The position numbers and the translations under genes were made by a program. 64,000 bases of DNA, taken from assembly GCF_905171775.1 (NCBI RefSeq), contig NC_053501.1, positions 18,947,254 to 19,011,253 of the forward strand. Reading direction: 5' to 3'. The notes below the pieces were generated by a model. It saw nothing but the letters and a program-made list of their open reading frames with translations. It did no database searches and was not told the DNA's origin. The DNA is from Rana temporaria. Lineage: Eukaryota > Chordata > Amphibia > Anura > Ranidae. This document shows positions 22,815 to 34,577 of the stretch, piece by piece. How positions within the stretch are numbered: position 1 is the stretch's first letter; every line of letters begins with the position of its first letter.

Positions 22815-23506
22815 GGGGTAGATCCACAAACAAAGTACGCCGGCGTATCTATTGATACGCTGGCGTAATTTCAAAATTCCCGCGTCGTATCTTTGTTTTG
22901 AATCCTCAAAACAAGATACTGTACAACGGCATCTGGGTTAGATCCGACAGGCGTACGTCTTCGTATGCCTTCGGATCTTAGATGCAATTTTTCGACATCC
23001 GCTAGGTGGCGCTCCCGTCGTAATCCGCGTCGAGTATGCAAATGAGCTATTTCCGACGATCCACGAACATACGAGCGTCCGGCGTATAGTTAAAGCTGCT
23101 ATCTGGTGGCGTACTCAATGTTAAGTATGGCCGTCGTTCCCGCGTATAATTTTGAAAAATTTACGTTGTTTGCGCAAGTCGTCCGTGAATGGGGCTGGAC
23201 GCCATTTACGTTCACATCGAAAACAATGACGTCCTTGCGATGTCATTTGGAGCAATGCACCCTGGGAGTTTTGACGGACGGGGCATGCGCAGTTCGTTCG
23301 GCACGGGGACGCGCTTCATTTAAATGAAACACGCCCCCTACCCACCCAATTTGAATTCCGCGCCCTAACGCCGCGAGAGATACACTACGCCGCCATAACT
23401 TATGGCACAAATTCGTTGAGGATTCAAACCAAGTCAAAGTAAGTTACAACGGCGTAGCGTATCAGACATCTGCGCCGGGCGCAGCGTATGTATGTGGATC
23501 TGCCCC
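22815..23506 (+). mobile_element. GATTC-family MITE, copy D, inserted in an L1 relic
   Basis: Ends GGGGTAGATCCACAAA and ATGTGGATCTGCCCC are inverted repeats. AAAA lies on both sides (22811-22814 and 23507-23510). The core TTAAGTATGGCCGTCGTTCC is at about 23120-23139. Dropping the element and one AAAA joins the flanks in the same reading frame (FWSK then MFQMISE), so it landed inside the LINE sequence. Non-coding. Confidence 0.8.
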
Positions 23507-23780
23507 AAAATGTTTCAAATGATATCAGAGTTATCAGGAATTCTCTCCGCAGAGTTTAGCTATTCTGCACTTAGGCATTGACGTATTCCAACTAAATTGT
23601 GACGATATAGTGACACACAATCTCTTGGCAGCACGACTTCTTATAGCTAGACATTGGAAGATGAACTTGGCCCCCAATCACACAGATGTTCTTGAGTTTG
23701 TCAAACTTCACTACACCTACGAGCATCTTCTGGCAGGTAAACAAAGTACTTTAATCTGTATTTGACCAACACTGGTAAAT
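23507..23780 (+). pseudogene. L1/Tx1-type ORF2 C-terminal relic, part 2
   Basis: Continues the L1 relic after the MITE. After a short in-frame stretch (MFQMISELSG) a shifted frame reads ILHLGIDVFQLN and NLLAARLLIARHWK, then VKLHYTYEHLLAG. 'LLAARLLIARHWK' and a closing 'YTYE' block are what the end of L1/Tx1 ORF2 proteins looks like after the CCHC knuckle. At least one frameshift and several stops make it non-functional. Confidence 0.7.
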
Positions 23781-25437
23781 GAGGATGGTCTGGCTTAATA
23801 CATTATTTAATAAAGTACTCACTGAAAGTGTAGGATGATATTGGCAAATATATGGCATTTGGGAATTGGCTGGTTGTACTAGTTGATCCACTGTTTAGTC
23901 TGTTTCTACCATCCTGTTCAAGACTTCCTAGGCCCTGTGTGGCAATACTTTCATACTGTTTGTACAAAATTCTTATGAAAACCAATAAAAAAAATGAATA
24001 TGATTTTTTTTTAAACAATTAATAAAAGCATATGTAAACCCAAAAGACAACGATTTTATATATTGTAGCTCACCAATCCTTTGATGTGGTGTCTGAATTT
24101 GTTTTTTTTTTTGGCATTTTTCCCATTTAGTTTTACTTGATGATCTGGTCAGTAACACACTTCCGGTCTTAGTATGTCTCCACTCTACTAAAGAAGCAAT
24201 GGAGCCAACGTTGGACAGCTGCATTATCAGCATAAATTAGCATAAATTTACTGAATGTGCATTTTAAAGCTTTTGGAAGTGAAGGAGGTCTACATCTTTG
24301 CAACACCGACTCCTACTTTGCATGTTGTCCTTAATTCCTTGACACGTACATTAAAGAAGTGACTTCAACAATAACTTTTTTTGAAAAGTAGGGGCACCAC
24401 AATATGGCCTGAAAATCAATGTATCCACTGGGACAACAATACTTTGGTATGTTTAAATTAGCTACACATCATTCTGACGTCAGCATGCTCATCAGGAATG
24501 CCAACAGTTCAAAATCAACGTGATTCTCCGTCATGAAAACTTACAATCATACAGCTAAAACAAGATGCGAGCATCCTGCTGTCAAGTTCTTTCAGTGTAA
24601 TAAAGTATTAATTGGCAAAATAGATACAGTCAGCAGTTCTGTACCAAATGGATCATAGTCACTCATCGTGGCTCAGATTTACAGCATTGTAGCACAGCAG
24701 TACATCAACTGTCCAGGGACAAAACTGTCTGAATTTGCAAAGATATCACATATATTTCTTTGTGACTGTAAATCAGTCTTATGTTCCCAATAGTTAGAAA
24801 CTAGCAAATTTTTACTACCGATTGGCATACACCAATTCAAGCTTCCGTGTAATTAAAAATAGGCCATTATGGAAAAAAGGACTTCAAACATAAAAAGTTG
24901 ACGTGTGGTGGTCTTATGAGCAGACATGATGATGCCTACACAGCTACTACCTAAATAATGTCAGCTATACTACTGCCTATTTCCTGGCCTGTTTTGAACT
25001 ATGATCCTATACTCAGGAGGAAATGTGTAATTTATAACATTACCCACCACCACCTTTTATTGTCTGACCACACAACGATCACAAATCACGGTTGTCAGAC
25101 AGTTCTATACATTTTAGAAGACATAAATAAGTGTACTCTATATGTGATGAAATATGTCCATTGTAATATTTTTCCCTGTAGACTTGCATCAGAAAGACAT
25201 AAAAAAAATACTGAAACAATATTAAAGCACGCTTCCTCTACGTTACAAGATAAATACAGCGCCAGACTTTACTCCTTTGACTTTCATTTCAGCTTTTCAG
25301 AACGCCATGGTAGCATGCATATATGAAGGAGGTACGGGTGGTCAGTGCCAGGTTTAGCCACTTAAATGAACTGATGTGTGGGAGTGTCCTTGTACTGAAA
25401 AGTGAAAAACTAAAAATGACCAAAGCCACCAAATCCA
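23781..25437. other. No gene recognised
   Basis: About 1.65 kb of AT-rich sequence. At 24012-24040 the words TAATAAAAGCATATGTAAACCC look like the terminus of a dispersed repeat, but no partner was found. The 122-codon plus frame at 24958-25326 has no domain. Confidence 0.4.
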
Positions 25438-25441
25438 TGAA

Positions 25442-25705
25442 CCACTTGAACTCCAGAAGATTTACACCCCCTTCATGACCAGGCCATTTTTTGCGATATG
25501 ACACTGCAGTAATTTGACTGACAATTGCATAGTCATGTGACATTGTACCCAAATTAAATGTATGTCCTTTTTCCCCCACAAATAGAGCTTTATTTTGGTG
25601 GTATTTGATCACCTCTGTGGTTTCTATTTTTTGTGCTATAAAACAAAAAATAGACCGACAATTCTGAAAAAAAAAATGTTTTACTATCTGCTATAAAACA
25701 TTCCC

Positions 25706-25739
<34 letters not shown>

Positions 25740-25790
25740 TATCAAAATGTTTTCATTAATGTAGGCCAATGTGTATTGTACTACATACTG
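25442..25790 (+). mobile_element. T2-family element, left portion
   Basis: CCACTTGAACTCCAGAAG begins the copy, preceded by TGAA where intact copies have TTAA. ACAAATAGAGCTTTATTTTG, TGGTATTTGATCACCTCTG and the run through GTAGGCCAATGTG follow the order seen at 38647-39573. The right part is missing. An AAT microsatellite is embedded. Confidence 0.7.
25706..25733. repeat. AAT microsatellite
   Basis: About nine perfect AAT units inside the T2 fragment. Confidence 0.95.
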
Positions 25791-25822
25791 TTCATCCATG
25801 CTTAACAATTACCATTACATTA

Positions 25823-25862
25823 ATGCCCTGTACACACGATCGGTTCGTCTGATGAAAAAACG
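25823..25862. mobile_element. TA-family MITE, left terminus only
   Basis: TA (25821-25822) followed by ATGCCCTGTACACACGATCGG. After about 40 bp the sequence switches to an unrelated GC-rich repeat, so only the end survives. Confidence 0.65.
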
Positions 25863-26484
25863 GCATAGCCGCCGACTATCACTCGGCCCCGCCCCCCGGC
25901 GTGCTGCGTCATCCGCTGTGATTGACAGCAGCACCAGCCAATGGCTGCGCTGCTATCAATCCGTCCAGCTTAGCCAATCAACGGCCAGGCTGGGAACCCC
26001 CCTCTTCTGCGAGTGCCCTCTCAGGCAGTCTGGCACCGCGCTCCTCACAGGCAGCAGAGCGGGCTGGCTGGTGGGCGTATGCCACCCCCCTAAAAGTGCC
26101 GCCTGGTACCCATGGTACCACCCGGTCCCATCATAGGGCTGCCCCTGCCCATCTCGATCCAGAGATGTTTTATAAGAAGCTTGGCTTTCCCTCCTTATTG
26201 GCTAAGACAGCAGTGAAGTGCCATTGGCTCCCACTGCTGGCAAAGTCACACCAGCAATTATTTTCATCTGTATTGGTGACGTTTTTTTGCTGATTCCAGG
26301 TCTCAAATGTGCGGGGACCCAGGGGGAGGCTGGGAGGGTTGGGAGAAAAGGTGTTTCCTTTTTTGTCAGTGTTTTTTCTATGTACATACTAAAAGCTTTA
26401 TTTCAATAGATAAAAAAAATAAAAACAAGTGTGACATGTTTGTTCTTTAAAAAAAGAAAAGAAAAAAAAACCTTTACAATCACT
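25863..26484 (+). repeat. Composite GC-rich repeat ending in T3-family termini
   Basis: 25863-26145 is CpG-rich with AGCCAATGGCTGCG and AGCCAATCAACGG words. 26147-26244 matches the T3 middle (GATCCAGAGATG, CCATTGGCTCCC). 26428-26484 matches the T3 right end (GTGACATGTTTGTT, CCTTTACAATCACT) next to TTAA at 26485-26488. The piece between (26245-26427) belongs to neither. This looks like a mosaic of fragments. Open frames of 121 and 123 codons here are not considered genes. Confidence 0.5.
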
Positions 26485-26488
26485 TTAA

Positions 26489-27336
26489 GGCCTTACAATT
26501 AATAAAATGTCACGAAATTGATAAACAAAATCCTGCTATAAAATCCTTACAAAGCACAAACCGACATTAAAAAATAAAACTGAAAGGTTTAGAGTAGAGA
26601 TGTGGAAGTCAGATCATGTCAAGTTGCCAAACAAAAATGGATGTATAGGAAATTAAATCCATGTTAATTTGTAAAAAATTTCCTGCGGGGCCTCAGTCTG
26701 TTCTGCAAATGTGATATTATTAGCATTCAGTTAGGATCGTTGGATTAAATACCATGCAATGTCTATTTTATTTTGATTAATGTGTGGGTCTTTCATTTGC
26801 CAAAGATAAGCTTGAAAAAAAAAAAAAACAGGAACAGAAAAAAAGAAAGATTTTAAATTTATGGCAGTTGATAAAAAAATTTACCAAAATTAAAGAGAAG
26901 CATCACAAAATGTTGACCCAAAGTGGACCTGTAACGAAATGTTAACAGTCAGTTGGATAAACAAAACAGAGCAGCTGGAATTCTAATTTTTGCCAGGGGC
27001 TTCAGGTTCTTTTCAGTCCAGGCATGTGAAGTTTAAAAGAGAGAATTTTAATTTAGTTTGGCTTATCCTATCTCTCTGCAAAGATCCCAAGTCAACACTG
27101 TCTTATATGACCAGAACTGATAGGAGTCTAGAACAAAATCTATTTATTTATTAGCAAGACTTAGCTTACAGCTTAAATTTGACTATTGGTCCACGATAAA
27201 ATTCCACATACAAGGATTGCCACAAGGAGCTGTTGACCTCATGGTGTCAAATAGCTGGCCACAAGAGAGAAATATGAATTGATAATTCCCCTATTGCAAT
27301 GATTACTATTCACTTACACAAAGTGTAAGTGACTTA
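26489..27336. other. No gene recognised
   Basis: AT-rich sequence with A-runs near 26816-26828. No supported feature. Confidence 0.4.
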
Positions 27337-27364
27337 CAAACACACACACACACACACACACACA
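27337..27364. repeat. CA microsatellite
   Basis: Fourteen or so ACs in an uninterrupted tract. Confidence 0.95.
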
Positions 27365-27819
27365 TGGTGTAAAACAGCAATACAGATTGCTACGCACTGG
27401 CTCAACCAGCTCAGAAATTCACAGAGTGCCCCAATGTTATTTTAACACTAAAGTTTAATGTTGGTAATTAACTATAATACATGCATAGGACTTCCACCGC
27501 ACTACCACAAATAAAGAGAGGGAGAGGATTTACTAAAGCCAATCAAGGTCTTCATTATAAAAACACAAGCCACTTTACACCAACACCCACCAACACTAAC
27601 GGCAGAAAGGTTCCTTAATCCCCAGGACTACACTTTTCATCAAATGGTGCTTCTTCAAATGCTTCTTCTGCCATCAATGGACAGGATTTCCACCAGGCTT
27701 CTGGCTGATTACACAAGCATCAGAGCTTCTCCAGTCCAAGACAGATGTAGAACACTAGAACATGGGATAAACAGCTCTACTCAACAGCCGTGAAAATAAA
27801 TCAACCACCAATCCTTATC

Positions 27820-28665
27820 TTTAGGCCTGATGTGGGTAACTCTGAACTTATTTCAAAGAAAGTCATCATATCTCATCAACTTCTTACTTCCTCAACAGCA
27901 CACTATCTTTCCAAGCCCATATCAGTAATGTCACTGGGTCAACATATTTCCATCTATGTACGATTAATTGCCTCCGCCCATTTCTTATACACAACACAAC
28001 AACACGGTCGTTCTCATTCACAATCTGGTCACTTCCCACACAGATTACTGCAATTGCCTTTTTTTTTTGGTCTCCCTTTCAACGTCCTCCATAAACTGCA
28101 ATTAGTTCAAAACTTGCATCATCAGAAGAACCCCTTCATTTAATCACATCACTTCTCTCCTTCAACACATTCACTGGTTTCCTGTCAAATATCGTACCGA
28201 TTTCAAGATTCTGTTACTTACCTTTAAGGTCATTCATAACCTTGCTTCTATGTACCTTAACTCCTGTACATTAACAGACCCTCCCGCACTCTTAGGTTGT
28301 CTTCTTCTATTCATCTCAATGTTTCATCTGCCCATCTGACCATTATGGAGAGCCTTTAGCTGCTCTACTCCCCGGTCTTTGGAACACCCTATCACCTGAC
28401 ATCCGCAACATTTATCTCCTACCCATCTTCAAATCACGTCTCAAAACAAATCTTTTTAAACTAGCATCCGCTGTCGGATTTCATTGATTTGTTTTAGCAA
28501 TTTAATGGTTATGTAATGTATATTTATTTTATTTATTTATGTTTTTATTGTATTATTTATTTATGTTTATTTATTTATGTTTTTGCTGCTCTGTTGCCAT
28601 ATTTGTAACGGGACCTTGTGTGTTCTAAAAGACACCTATAAATACAATGTATTATTAATATAATC
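27820..28665 (+). pseudogene. L2/CR1-type LINE ORF2 C-terminus and 3' tail
   Basis: Across several frames the sequence reads FGLPFNVLHKLQLVQN (28060-28113), then a WLPVKYRxDFKILLLTFK-like stretch (near 28170-28240), then PSRTLR (about 28279) and LWNTLSPDIRN-like and FKSRLKTNLFK-like blocks near 28380-28470. That order is the standard C-terminal region of L2-type ORF2. It is followed by ATTTATTTATG runs and a tail with CACCTATAAATACAATGTATTATTAA, like an L2 3' end. Many frameshifts and stops. The 5' part including the reverse transcriptase core is absent. Confidence 0.75.
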
Positions 28666-28873
28666 ATTCTCTTTAGAAAAAATCTGATATTGGTAGGGTA
28701 CGCGTGGTCATTAAGCCCTACATGACCCCAGAAGGGCGGGTGATTTGAATTCTGTTTTCTGGCAAACATATCTCTACCATGCTTGAAATGTTTAGGTCTT
28801 TGAGAGCACCCACTTTTTTGGCTTTTATTACAAAAGTGTTCAGACGTTATTACACTATTGGAGCCTCCTCCTT

Positions 28874-28875
<2 letters not shown>

Positions 28876-28966
<91 letters not shown>
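28876..28966. repeat. TA microsatellite
   Basis: About 45 TA units. The four overlapping frames reading (YI)n on both strands are artefacts of this tract. Confidence 0.98.
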
Positions 28967-28971
<5 letters not shown>

Positions 28972-29344
28972 TCCACGGTGTCTGGCTTATCGAGATCCCC
29001 AGATAAGAATGGGATATCGTGGATGACCTTCTCTGACCGTCGGCGAGTCCCAGACACGAGGTGGACCATTTGACCCTGCAGAGGGCTATATCTGCAAACA
29101 TTTGTGACCTCGCTAGAAATTCAAAGTTCACATTATCTGGTAAGAGTCCCTATTTACAGAGTGATTTTCACCGTTGCATATTTTTTCTTGGTGGTGGAAC
29201 TTCTTGGATCACAAAATTAACCAAAACTTGTCACTAACTGGAACCTAAATTAAAACATTTTAAGGCAGTTTCAATATAAGATTAAAGAATCTAGATATAG
29301 GATTATAGAATCTAATTCAAAATAGAATTCAAAAAGGCAATTAC
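28967..29344. other. No gene recognised
   Basis: Non-coding. CTGACCGTCGGCGAGTCCCA near 29033 looks like part of a dispersed repeat, but no boundaries are visible. Confidence 0.4.
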
Positions 29345-30174
29345 TTTGTTTTTGTTTTCTTCTTTACAGCATCAACTGACTCAAAAAGTGTCCCTTTAAG
29401 CACTGATTTAACTTTTGGGAAAAGATAAAAGTCACATGGTACTAAAATCGGGCGAACATGGAGCATGTTCAAGCGTAGTAATGTGCTGGTCGGTCAAAAA
29501 CTGCTTTACAGAAAGTGCTGTGTGTGCGGGCGCATTGTGCTGGTGAAGAATGAAAAAATGTTCCCACAGTCACAGGTGTTCTTTTTGCTTTGGTGTAAGA
29601 ACTCTTGAGACCATCTTTGCACAAACTATTGTCATGTTAAGATCCTCGCGCAAAATTTTCCAATGCGGTGTCTTTGTCAATGTTCGCAAATTCAGCTATC
29701 ATTTGAACACTGATTCGGCGGTCTTTTCGAACAAAAAGACAGATTTTTTTTTCGAAATGTTTTTCCGTTCTTGAAGTGCAAGGTCATCCAGGGCGTTCAT
29801 CATCGTCAACATTCTCACAGCCCTCGTTGAATCTTTTGTACCACTCAAAACACAAGTGCACGAGACAGGCCGTCATTCCCATAAGCTGTAGTAAGCATTT
29901 GCAAACATTCTGTTGGTGTTTTGTGCAATTTTACAAAAAAATTCAAATGGACACGTTGTTCAACCTTAGCATTTTTTCAGCACACTACAGAAAAACACAA
30001 ACTAAATGGTGACTCACAAATCAACTGAACTTCAGAGTGTTGCTGCTTGTCATGCAGGTTCAAAAATGTTCAAGGTCACCACGCATGCAGGTATATAACC
30101 AGTTCTGACTGCTTTGTTTACTAGGTGGGATCACAGTCTCGTTATTTAATGGACACACCTCGTTTATAGTGAAT
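29345..30174 (-). pseudogene. Mariner-type transposase relic with internal deletion
   Basis: On the minus strand, starting near 29970, the frames read RVHLNFFVKLHKTP, then FEWYKRFNEGCENVDDDE and RKDRRISVQMIAE (helix-turn-helix region of mariner transposases), then jump directly to LHQHNAPAHTALSVKQFL, the second catalytic Asp region, and HAPFSPD, the third. The stretch carrying the first catalytic Asp is missing. Frameshifts and stops are present. The upstream end near 30130-30174 reads ACGAGGTGTGTCCATTAAAT in reverse and may be the terminal repeat. No matching terminus was found at the other end. Confidence 0.8.
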
Positions 30175-30175
30175 G

Positions 30176-31022
30176 CATATATAAAAATATAACTTTTCTC
30201 TTAGCCGATTTTATTATTTTCTAAAGTATTCATTTTATTTTTAGAGATGAGGAATGTATTTGTTAGCGGGAAATACAGTACAGATATTAAGGAACATTTT
30301 TGTGCAACAGTGCAAATGTTAAAAAAAAAATATGGTAATAACATATTTGCATGATAACCTGAAGCCTTATTTTCCAGCTAGTGCTATTACAATACTTGGC
30401 TGCACTTCCTGAGTGAGAACTTCATCCACTGTAAAATCCAATATAGAAGAAAAAAAAAAAAAAAAAGAGCAAAAAAGCTGTGATGTCACATAAAATGCCC
30501 ATTTTTTTCTGCTGTAATGAGTTTCCTGTATCTGGCACAATTTTCCATTTGCTTGGTGATGACTTGTCTTTGGAAAGTCTCCAAATAAGCCTCAAGGTTG
30601 TCCTGAATTATGTTTTCAGACGTAGTTTTAATGGTGCTATCACCTTCTATACCAAGTTCAAATGTCAGTTTCTTTTTATTACAGTGAACAAAAAAATAAA
30701 AAAACGATGCTTTACAGGTTACAACTTAAATTCTTCCAAATCTTCATACCATAATTAGTTTTCTTATTACACTTGAAACCCAAGGGACAATTGAAAAAAA
30801 ATACCTTGTGATAACATTCATAGTAATAACATGTGTATCTGAGCGGAGGAGATTTGTGATAACGCTTTTTAATATTTAGGTACTCCGATAACGACTCATA
30901 CAAAAGAAAATCTATTTGGCAAAATACCAAAATAGAGAAGTGCCACGTGTATTTTTATTGGGAGAAATGGAGACATGGATCCTGACTGGGAGAAGGTATC
31001 CGGGGAAAGGTGAAAATATTTA
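30176..31022. other. No gene recognised
   Basis: AT-rich sequence with an A-run near 30451-30467. The 92-codon plus frame at 30480-30758 has no domain. Confidence 0.4.
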
Positions 31023-31024
31023 TA

Positions 31025-31712
31025 CAGCCGTGCCCAAAAGTTTTGAGAATGACACAAATATTATATTTTCACAAAGTCTGCTGCTTCAGTGTTTTTAGAT
31101 CCCTTTGTCAGATGTTTCTACGGTATACTGAAGTATAATTACAAGCATTTCATAAGTGTCAAAGGCTTTCATTGACAACTACATTAAGCTTATGCAAAGA
31201 GTCAATATTTAAAGTGTTGACCCTTTTTTTTTAAGGCCTCTGAAATTCGCCCTTTAATGCTGTTAATCAACTTCTGGGCCATATCTTGACCGATGGCAGC
31301 CTATTCTTGCCTAATCAATGCATGGAGTTGGTCAGGATTTGTGTTTTTTGTTTTCCCAGCTCTTGAGGATTGACCACAAGTTCTCAGTGGGATTGAGGTC
31401 TGGGGAGTTTCCTGGCCATTGACCTAAGATTTAGACGTTTTGTTCCCCAGGCCACTTTATCACTTTGGCCTTATGGCAAGGTGCTCCATCATGCTGGAAA
31501 AGGCATTGTTCCTCACCAAACTGTTCTTGGGTGGTTGGGAGAAGTTGCTCTCGGAGGATGTTTTTGTACCATACTTTACTCATGGTTGTGTTACTCAAAA
31601 TTTTGAGTGCACCCACTCCCTTGGCCTAGAAGCAACTCCACACATAGGGACCATCACAGGGAACATTTCAAATAGACAACCCAGGATCCAGCTGTTGTCA
31701 TTCAACTAGCTA
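31025..31712 (-). pseudogene. Tc1-type transposase relic with one terminal repeat
   Basis: TA (31023-31024) is followed by CAGCCGTGCCCAAAAGTTTT and GAGAATGACACAAATATT, the terminus of a Tc1-type element known from fish and frogs. On the minus strand the frame 31431-31616 ends in FQHDGAPCHKAKVIKW, the second Asp motif, and continues past a stop into PDLNPTENLWSILKSWENK, which holds the catalytic Glu. The N-terminal half and the other terminal repeat are missing, so about half of a typical 1.6 kb element remains. Confidence 0.85.
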
Positions 31713-32528
31713 GAAGGATTCAAGGAAATTTTAGGCTTCTGTATGTATGAAAAAAATAAAAACATCCATAAATCCGATATACTGCTATAATAGTGTGGCT
31801 ATTATAATGAAGGAATAACGGTTACTGTTTCGCCGCGATTGGAGGGGATGCCTTCAGAGCAAAAAACACAACTGAAAAAAGAGATAGAGATGGGGCCAAG
31901 TGAGGACCCCTGAAAAGCCGTTGTGGAGCCACGGTACACTGAAATTAAATTATAAACTTTTATTGTTGTATCAAAAGGTGTGCTATAGTTCCATTAAATG
32001 CTTAATGTTACATACGTGGAATATATCATCGTCATATCCATCAATAAAAAAACATACATACAAAACAGTAAAAATAGACAATATGTGATTATGTAGACAC
32101 AGGCAGGGTCAGGAAAGAAGTGCGTATGCAAAGGTTCCATGAGTTCCTAGAAGAGGACAAAGTCACCTGAAGGAGCAACCAAGAGGAGACGATTTTTCAG
32201 AATGGGAATGAAAACCCTTTATAAGAAAATCTCATAGCAAAGATGGTAATTACTGTGGTCTGCAGCAATATATGTTTTTACATTGGTGGGTTTAATAACG
32301 CTTTAGGGGATAATGGCCATTTAAATGTAAAAATTACATGTTTTTGTGCCTTAACAGAGAAGAAAGGAAATAGATGAAGGCCTTCAGAGCAAGGCCTGTT
32401 GTGGAAATTTAGGAAAACCAGCATTTCTGATACACCAACATGCATTTCTGCAAGTGACCAGCAGGGGTTAGTCAAGTCTAATCAAGAAACCAGGTTTAAC
32501 TTATTTATGTTTCCTATTGAAAACTAAG
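31713..32528. other. No gene recognised
   Basis: Unique-looking AT-rich sequence. No supported feature. Confidence 0.4.
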
Positions 32529-32530
32529 TA

Positions 32531-32871
32531 CAGGCATACCCCGCTTTAAGTACACTCACTTTACATACACTCGCGAGTAAGGACATACCCACGAGTGTAT
32601 GTAAAGTGCCTTACAAGTACTGTACAGACATTTTGCAGCCACAGTAGAAGGAGCTGAAGCTCCGAGAGCATAGCCCGCCCTGTTCCAGTGTGCCCCTGAC
32701 ACCCCCACTACAGCCCCTGGGAGCTCAACTACAGCTTCTGACACCCCCACTACAGCCCCTGACCCCCCACTACTCACTAGAAGTGAAAAAAGGTATTGTT
32801 TCACTTTAAGTACATTTTCGTTTTACATACATGCTCTGGTCCCATTGTGTACTTAAAGTGGGGTATGCCTG
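32531..32871. mobile_element. Tigger/pogo-like MITE
   Basis: TA stands on both sides (32529-32530 and 32872-32873). The ends CAGGCATACCCCGCTTTAAG and CTTAAAGTGGGGTATGCCTG are inverted repeats and resemble the CAGGCATACC start of Tigger elements. CTTTACATACACTCGCGAG and its complement extend the inner arms. The middle repeats the word CACCCCCACTACAGCCCCTG twice. Non-coding. Confidence 0.8.
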
Positions 32872-32873
32872 TA

Positions 32874-33417
32874 CTGTAGTATAAGGATATAAGCAAATGG
32901 AGTCTTCAACTGCTATTTGTATCAATTTTTAGGGAAAAAAAAGCAACTTTCTAAAACTTTTCCGTTGAACTATTTCTAAAGCGATTTTGTAGTTTATGAT
33001 AATGGGGAATGGACAAAACTCATTAGGCCTTTGGCGATTAGTAAAAAGTCATTGGTCACCATGATAAAAAGCGAGAGTAAAGCTGGCCATACAGTGATTC
33101 AAATTCAGCTGGTTAGCAGGGATCAGCCAAACTTTGATCAGTCTGTGGCTGTCCCAACTCAATCGTTTGAATGACTTCTGTCAGAGGGATATGCTGGAGA
33201 ACTTTTGTTGATCAGCGGCTGCAGCATATTGCAAGAAGGGATTCCTCCATGCACCTTGTTTATATGAGTGGAGGAATCCATCAATACCAACAGTGTAGCA
33301 CCAGCTTAAGTCTCACTAAACAGTACACTGACAAAATAAAAGCCCAGCAGGGGTTATAAGGTCTCTTTTCATAGAGGGGACAAGGGCTGCCATGTGAGAA
33401 AACAAGCCCTAAAACTC
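32874..33417. other. No gene recognised
   Basis: Unique-looking sequence between two repeats. No supported feature. Confidence 0.4.
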
Positions 33418-33421
33418 TTAA

Positions 33422-33700
33422 AGTGGTAGTAAACTTGGTACTACCATTTGTACCTACAGGTAAGCCTAAAATAAGGCTTACCTGTAGGTACTGTGAATAT
33501 CTCCTAAACTTGCACAGTTTAGGAGACATTTAGAGTGCATGTAGCCCACATAATCGGCGCATGCACTTTGAAGGTGGGACTTAGAGAGCTTCAGGGCCCG
33601 TGCCAGAAACGGCAGCCTGTGCCAGATTCACCCTCTCTATGTGCTGTTTACCATTATCATTGAGAGTAAAATTAAAATAAATCCCCTAATTTTGGGTTGT
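33422..33700 (+). mobile_element. TTAA-type repeat, left end with strong hairpins
   Basis: TTAA at 33418-33421 is followed by AGTGGTAGTAAACTTGG. A perfect hairpin with 17-bp arms (TACCTACAGGTAAGCCT) spans 33451-33490, and another with 10-bp arms (CTCCTAAACT) spans 33501-33525. No right terminus was found, so the right coordinate is a guess. Confidence 0.55.
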
Positions 33701-33985
33701 CCTTAGAAAAGTAAAAGTAATAGAGGGAAAATCATTCAATGGGGAGACTAGTTGACCTGGAGGTCCCCAAGGAACTTCCATTCATTTGCACTTCCTGTTT
33801 GACTATGGGACAGACAGGAAGTGAAGGGCAAATCTTCACAATGGGTCACCGTGAAAAAAAAAAAATCTTACAGGGGATATAACCCTCCCTTGCTATATCT
33901 AAAATGAAAAGAGAAGTTTTGCCTATACAGTAGTTTTGCTATAGTTCTAAATTTTAATATTGAGTTTGCAGCAATACATATATTT

Positions 33986-34577
33986 TGTGACAGGAAGTCA
34001 GGTAAATCTGTGGGTGTTGTCACAGACGGGACATACATTTCTGCCTTGTTTAGACAATACACCAATTGTTATTAGGCGTCGGCTGCAAAAGTAGCCAGAA
34101 AAGGTCTAAGGGCGTTGGAAAACTTCAGCTGTTCAAAATGAGGCAATGAAGGCCTCTATAAGTAATCCAGAGGATTACCACTGAATTGCTGCATCCTGAG
34201 GCTTTGTGAGCAAGGAGAGCAGTGTGCTGAAAGTCTTCTGTGGAGGTGAGATGGTGATTGATTTTTCTGTGTGATAAAAATCAAAAGACTATTGTTTTTC
34301 TGCTGTATGACCAGCAGTGTCTGCCCAGCACTAGGCTGCGCCAGACTCCCTAGATAGGTTCCTGTGTGGTGAAGGTAGACGCCCCAAGTGGCCAGGGTTT
34401 ATTTTAGGTTTGATTTTGTTTATGCTGTTTGGATGCTTGCACTTGTTTCCAGCAAGATGGAAGAATAAACCAAAATCTTTGTTTTCAACTGTCTTCGACT
34501 GCCTGTCTGTATAAATTCAGTGTGTAGTGAACCCATCCAGGGGGTCACACACCCCGCTACCGAGCTAACCCCTTACA
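33986..34577 (+). mobile_element. Candidate solo LTR
   Basis: The segment begins TGTGACAGGAAGTC and ends AACCCCTTACA, giving TG...CA ends. An AATAAA signal lies at about 34465, followed by a U5-like GT-rich and C-rich stretch (GGGGGTCACACACCCCGC). The length of about 590 bp suits an LTR. No clear 4-6 bp duplication is visible, and no internal gag or pol sequence adjoins it, so it would be a solo LTR. A different start at TGTCACAGACGG (34018) is possible. Confidence 0.4.

Noticed and set aside
25771..26293. Overlapping 121- and 123-codon frames in GC-rich DNA
   Set aside because: They cross a mosaic of repeat fragments, and the GC-rich part has CCAAT-like words but no protein motif.
28575..29131. 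Frames of 71-164 codons on both strands with long (YI)n stretches
   Set aside because: They read through the TA microsatellite. A TA tract has no stop in two frames, so the openness is trivial.
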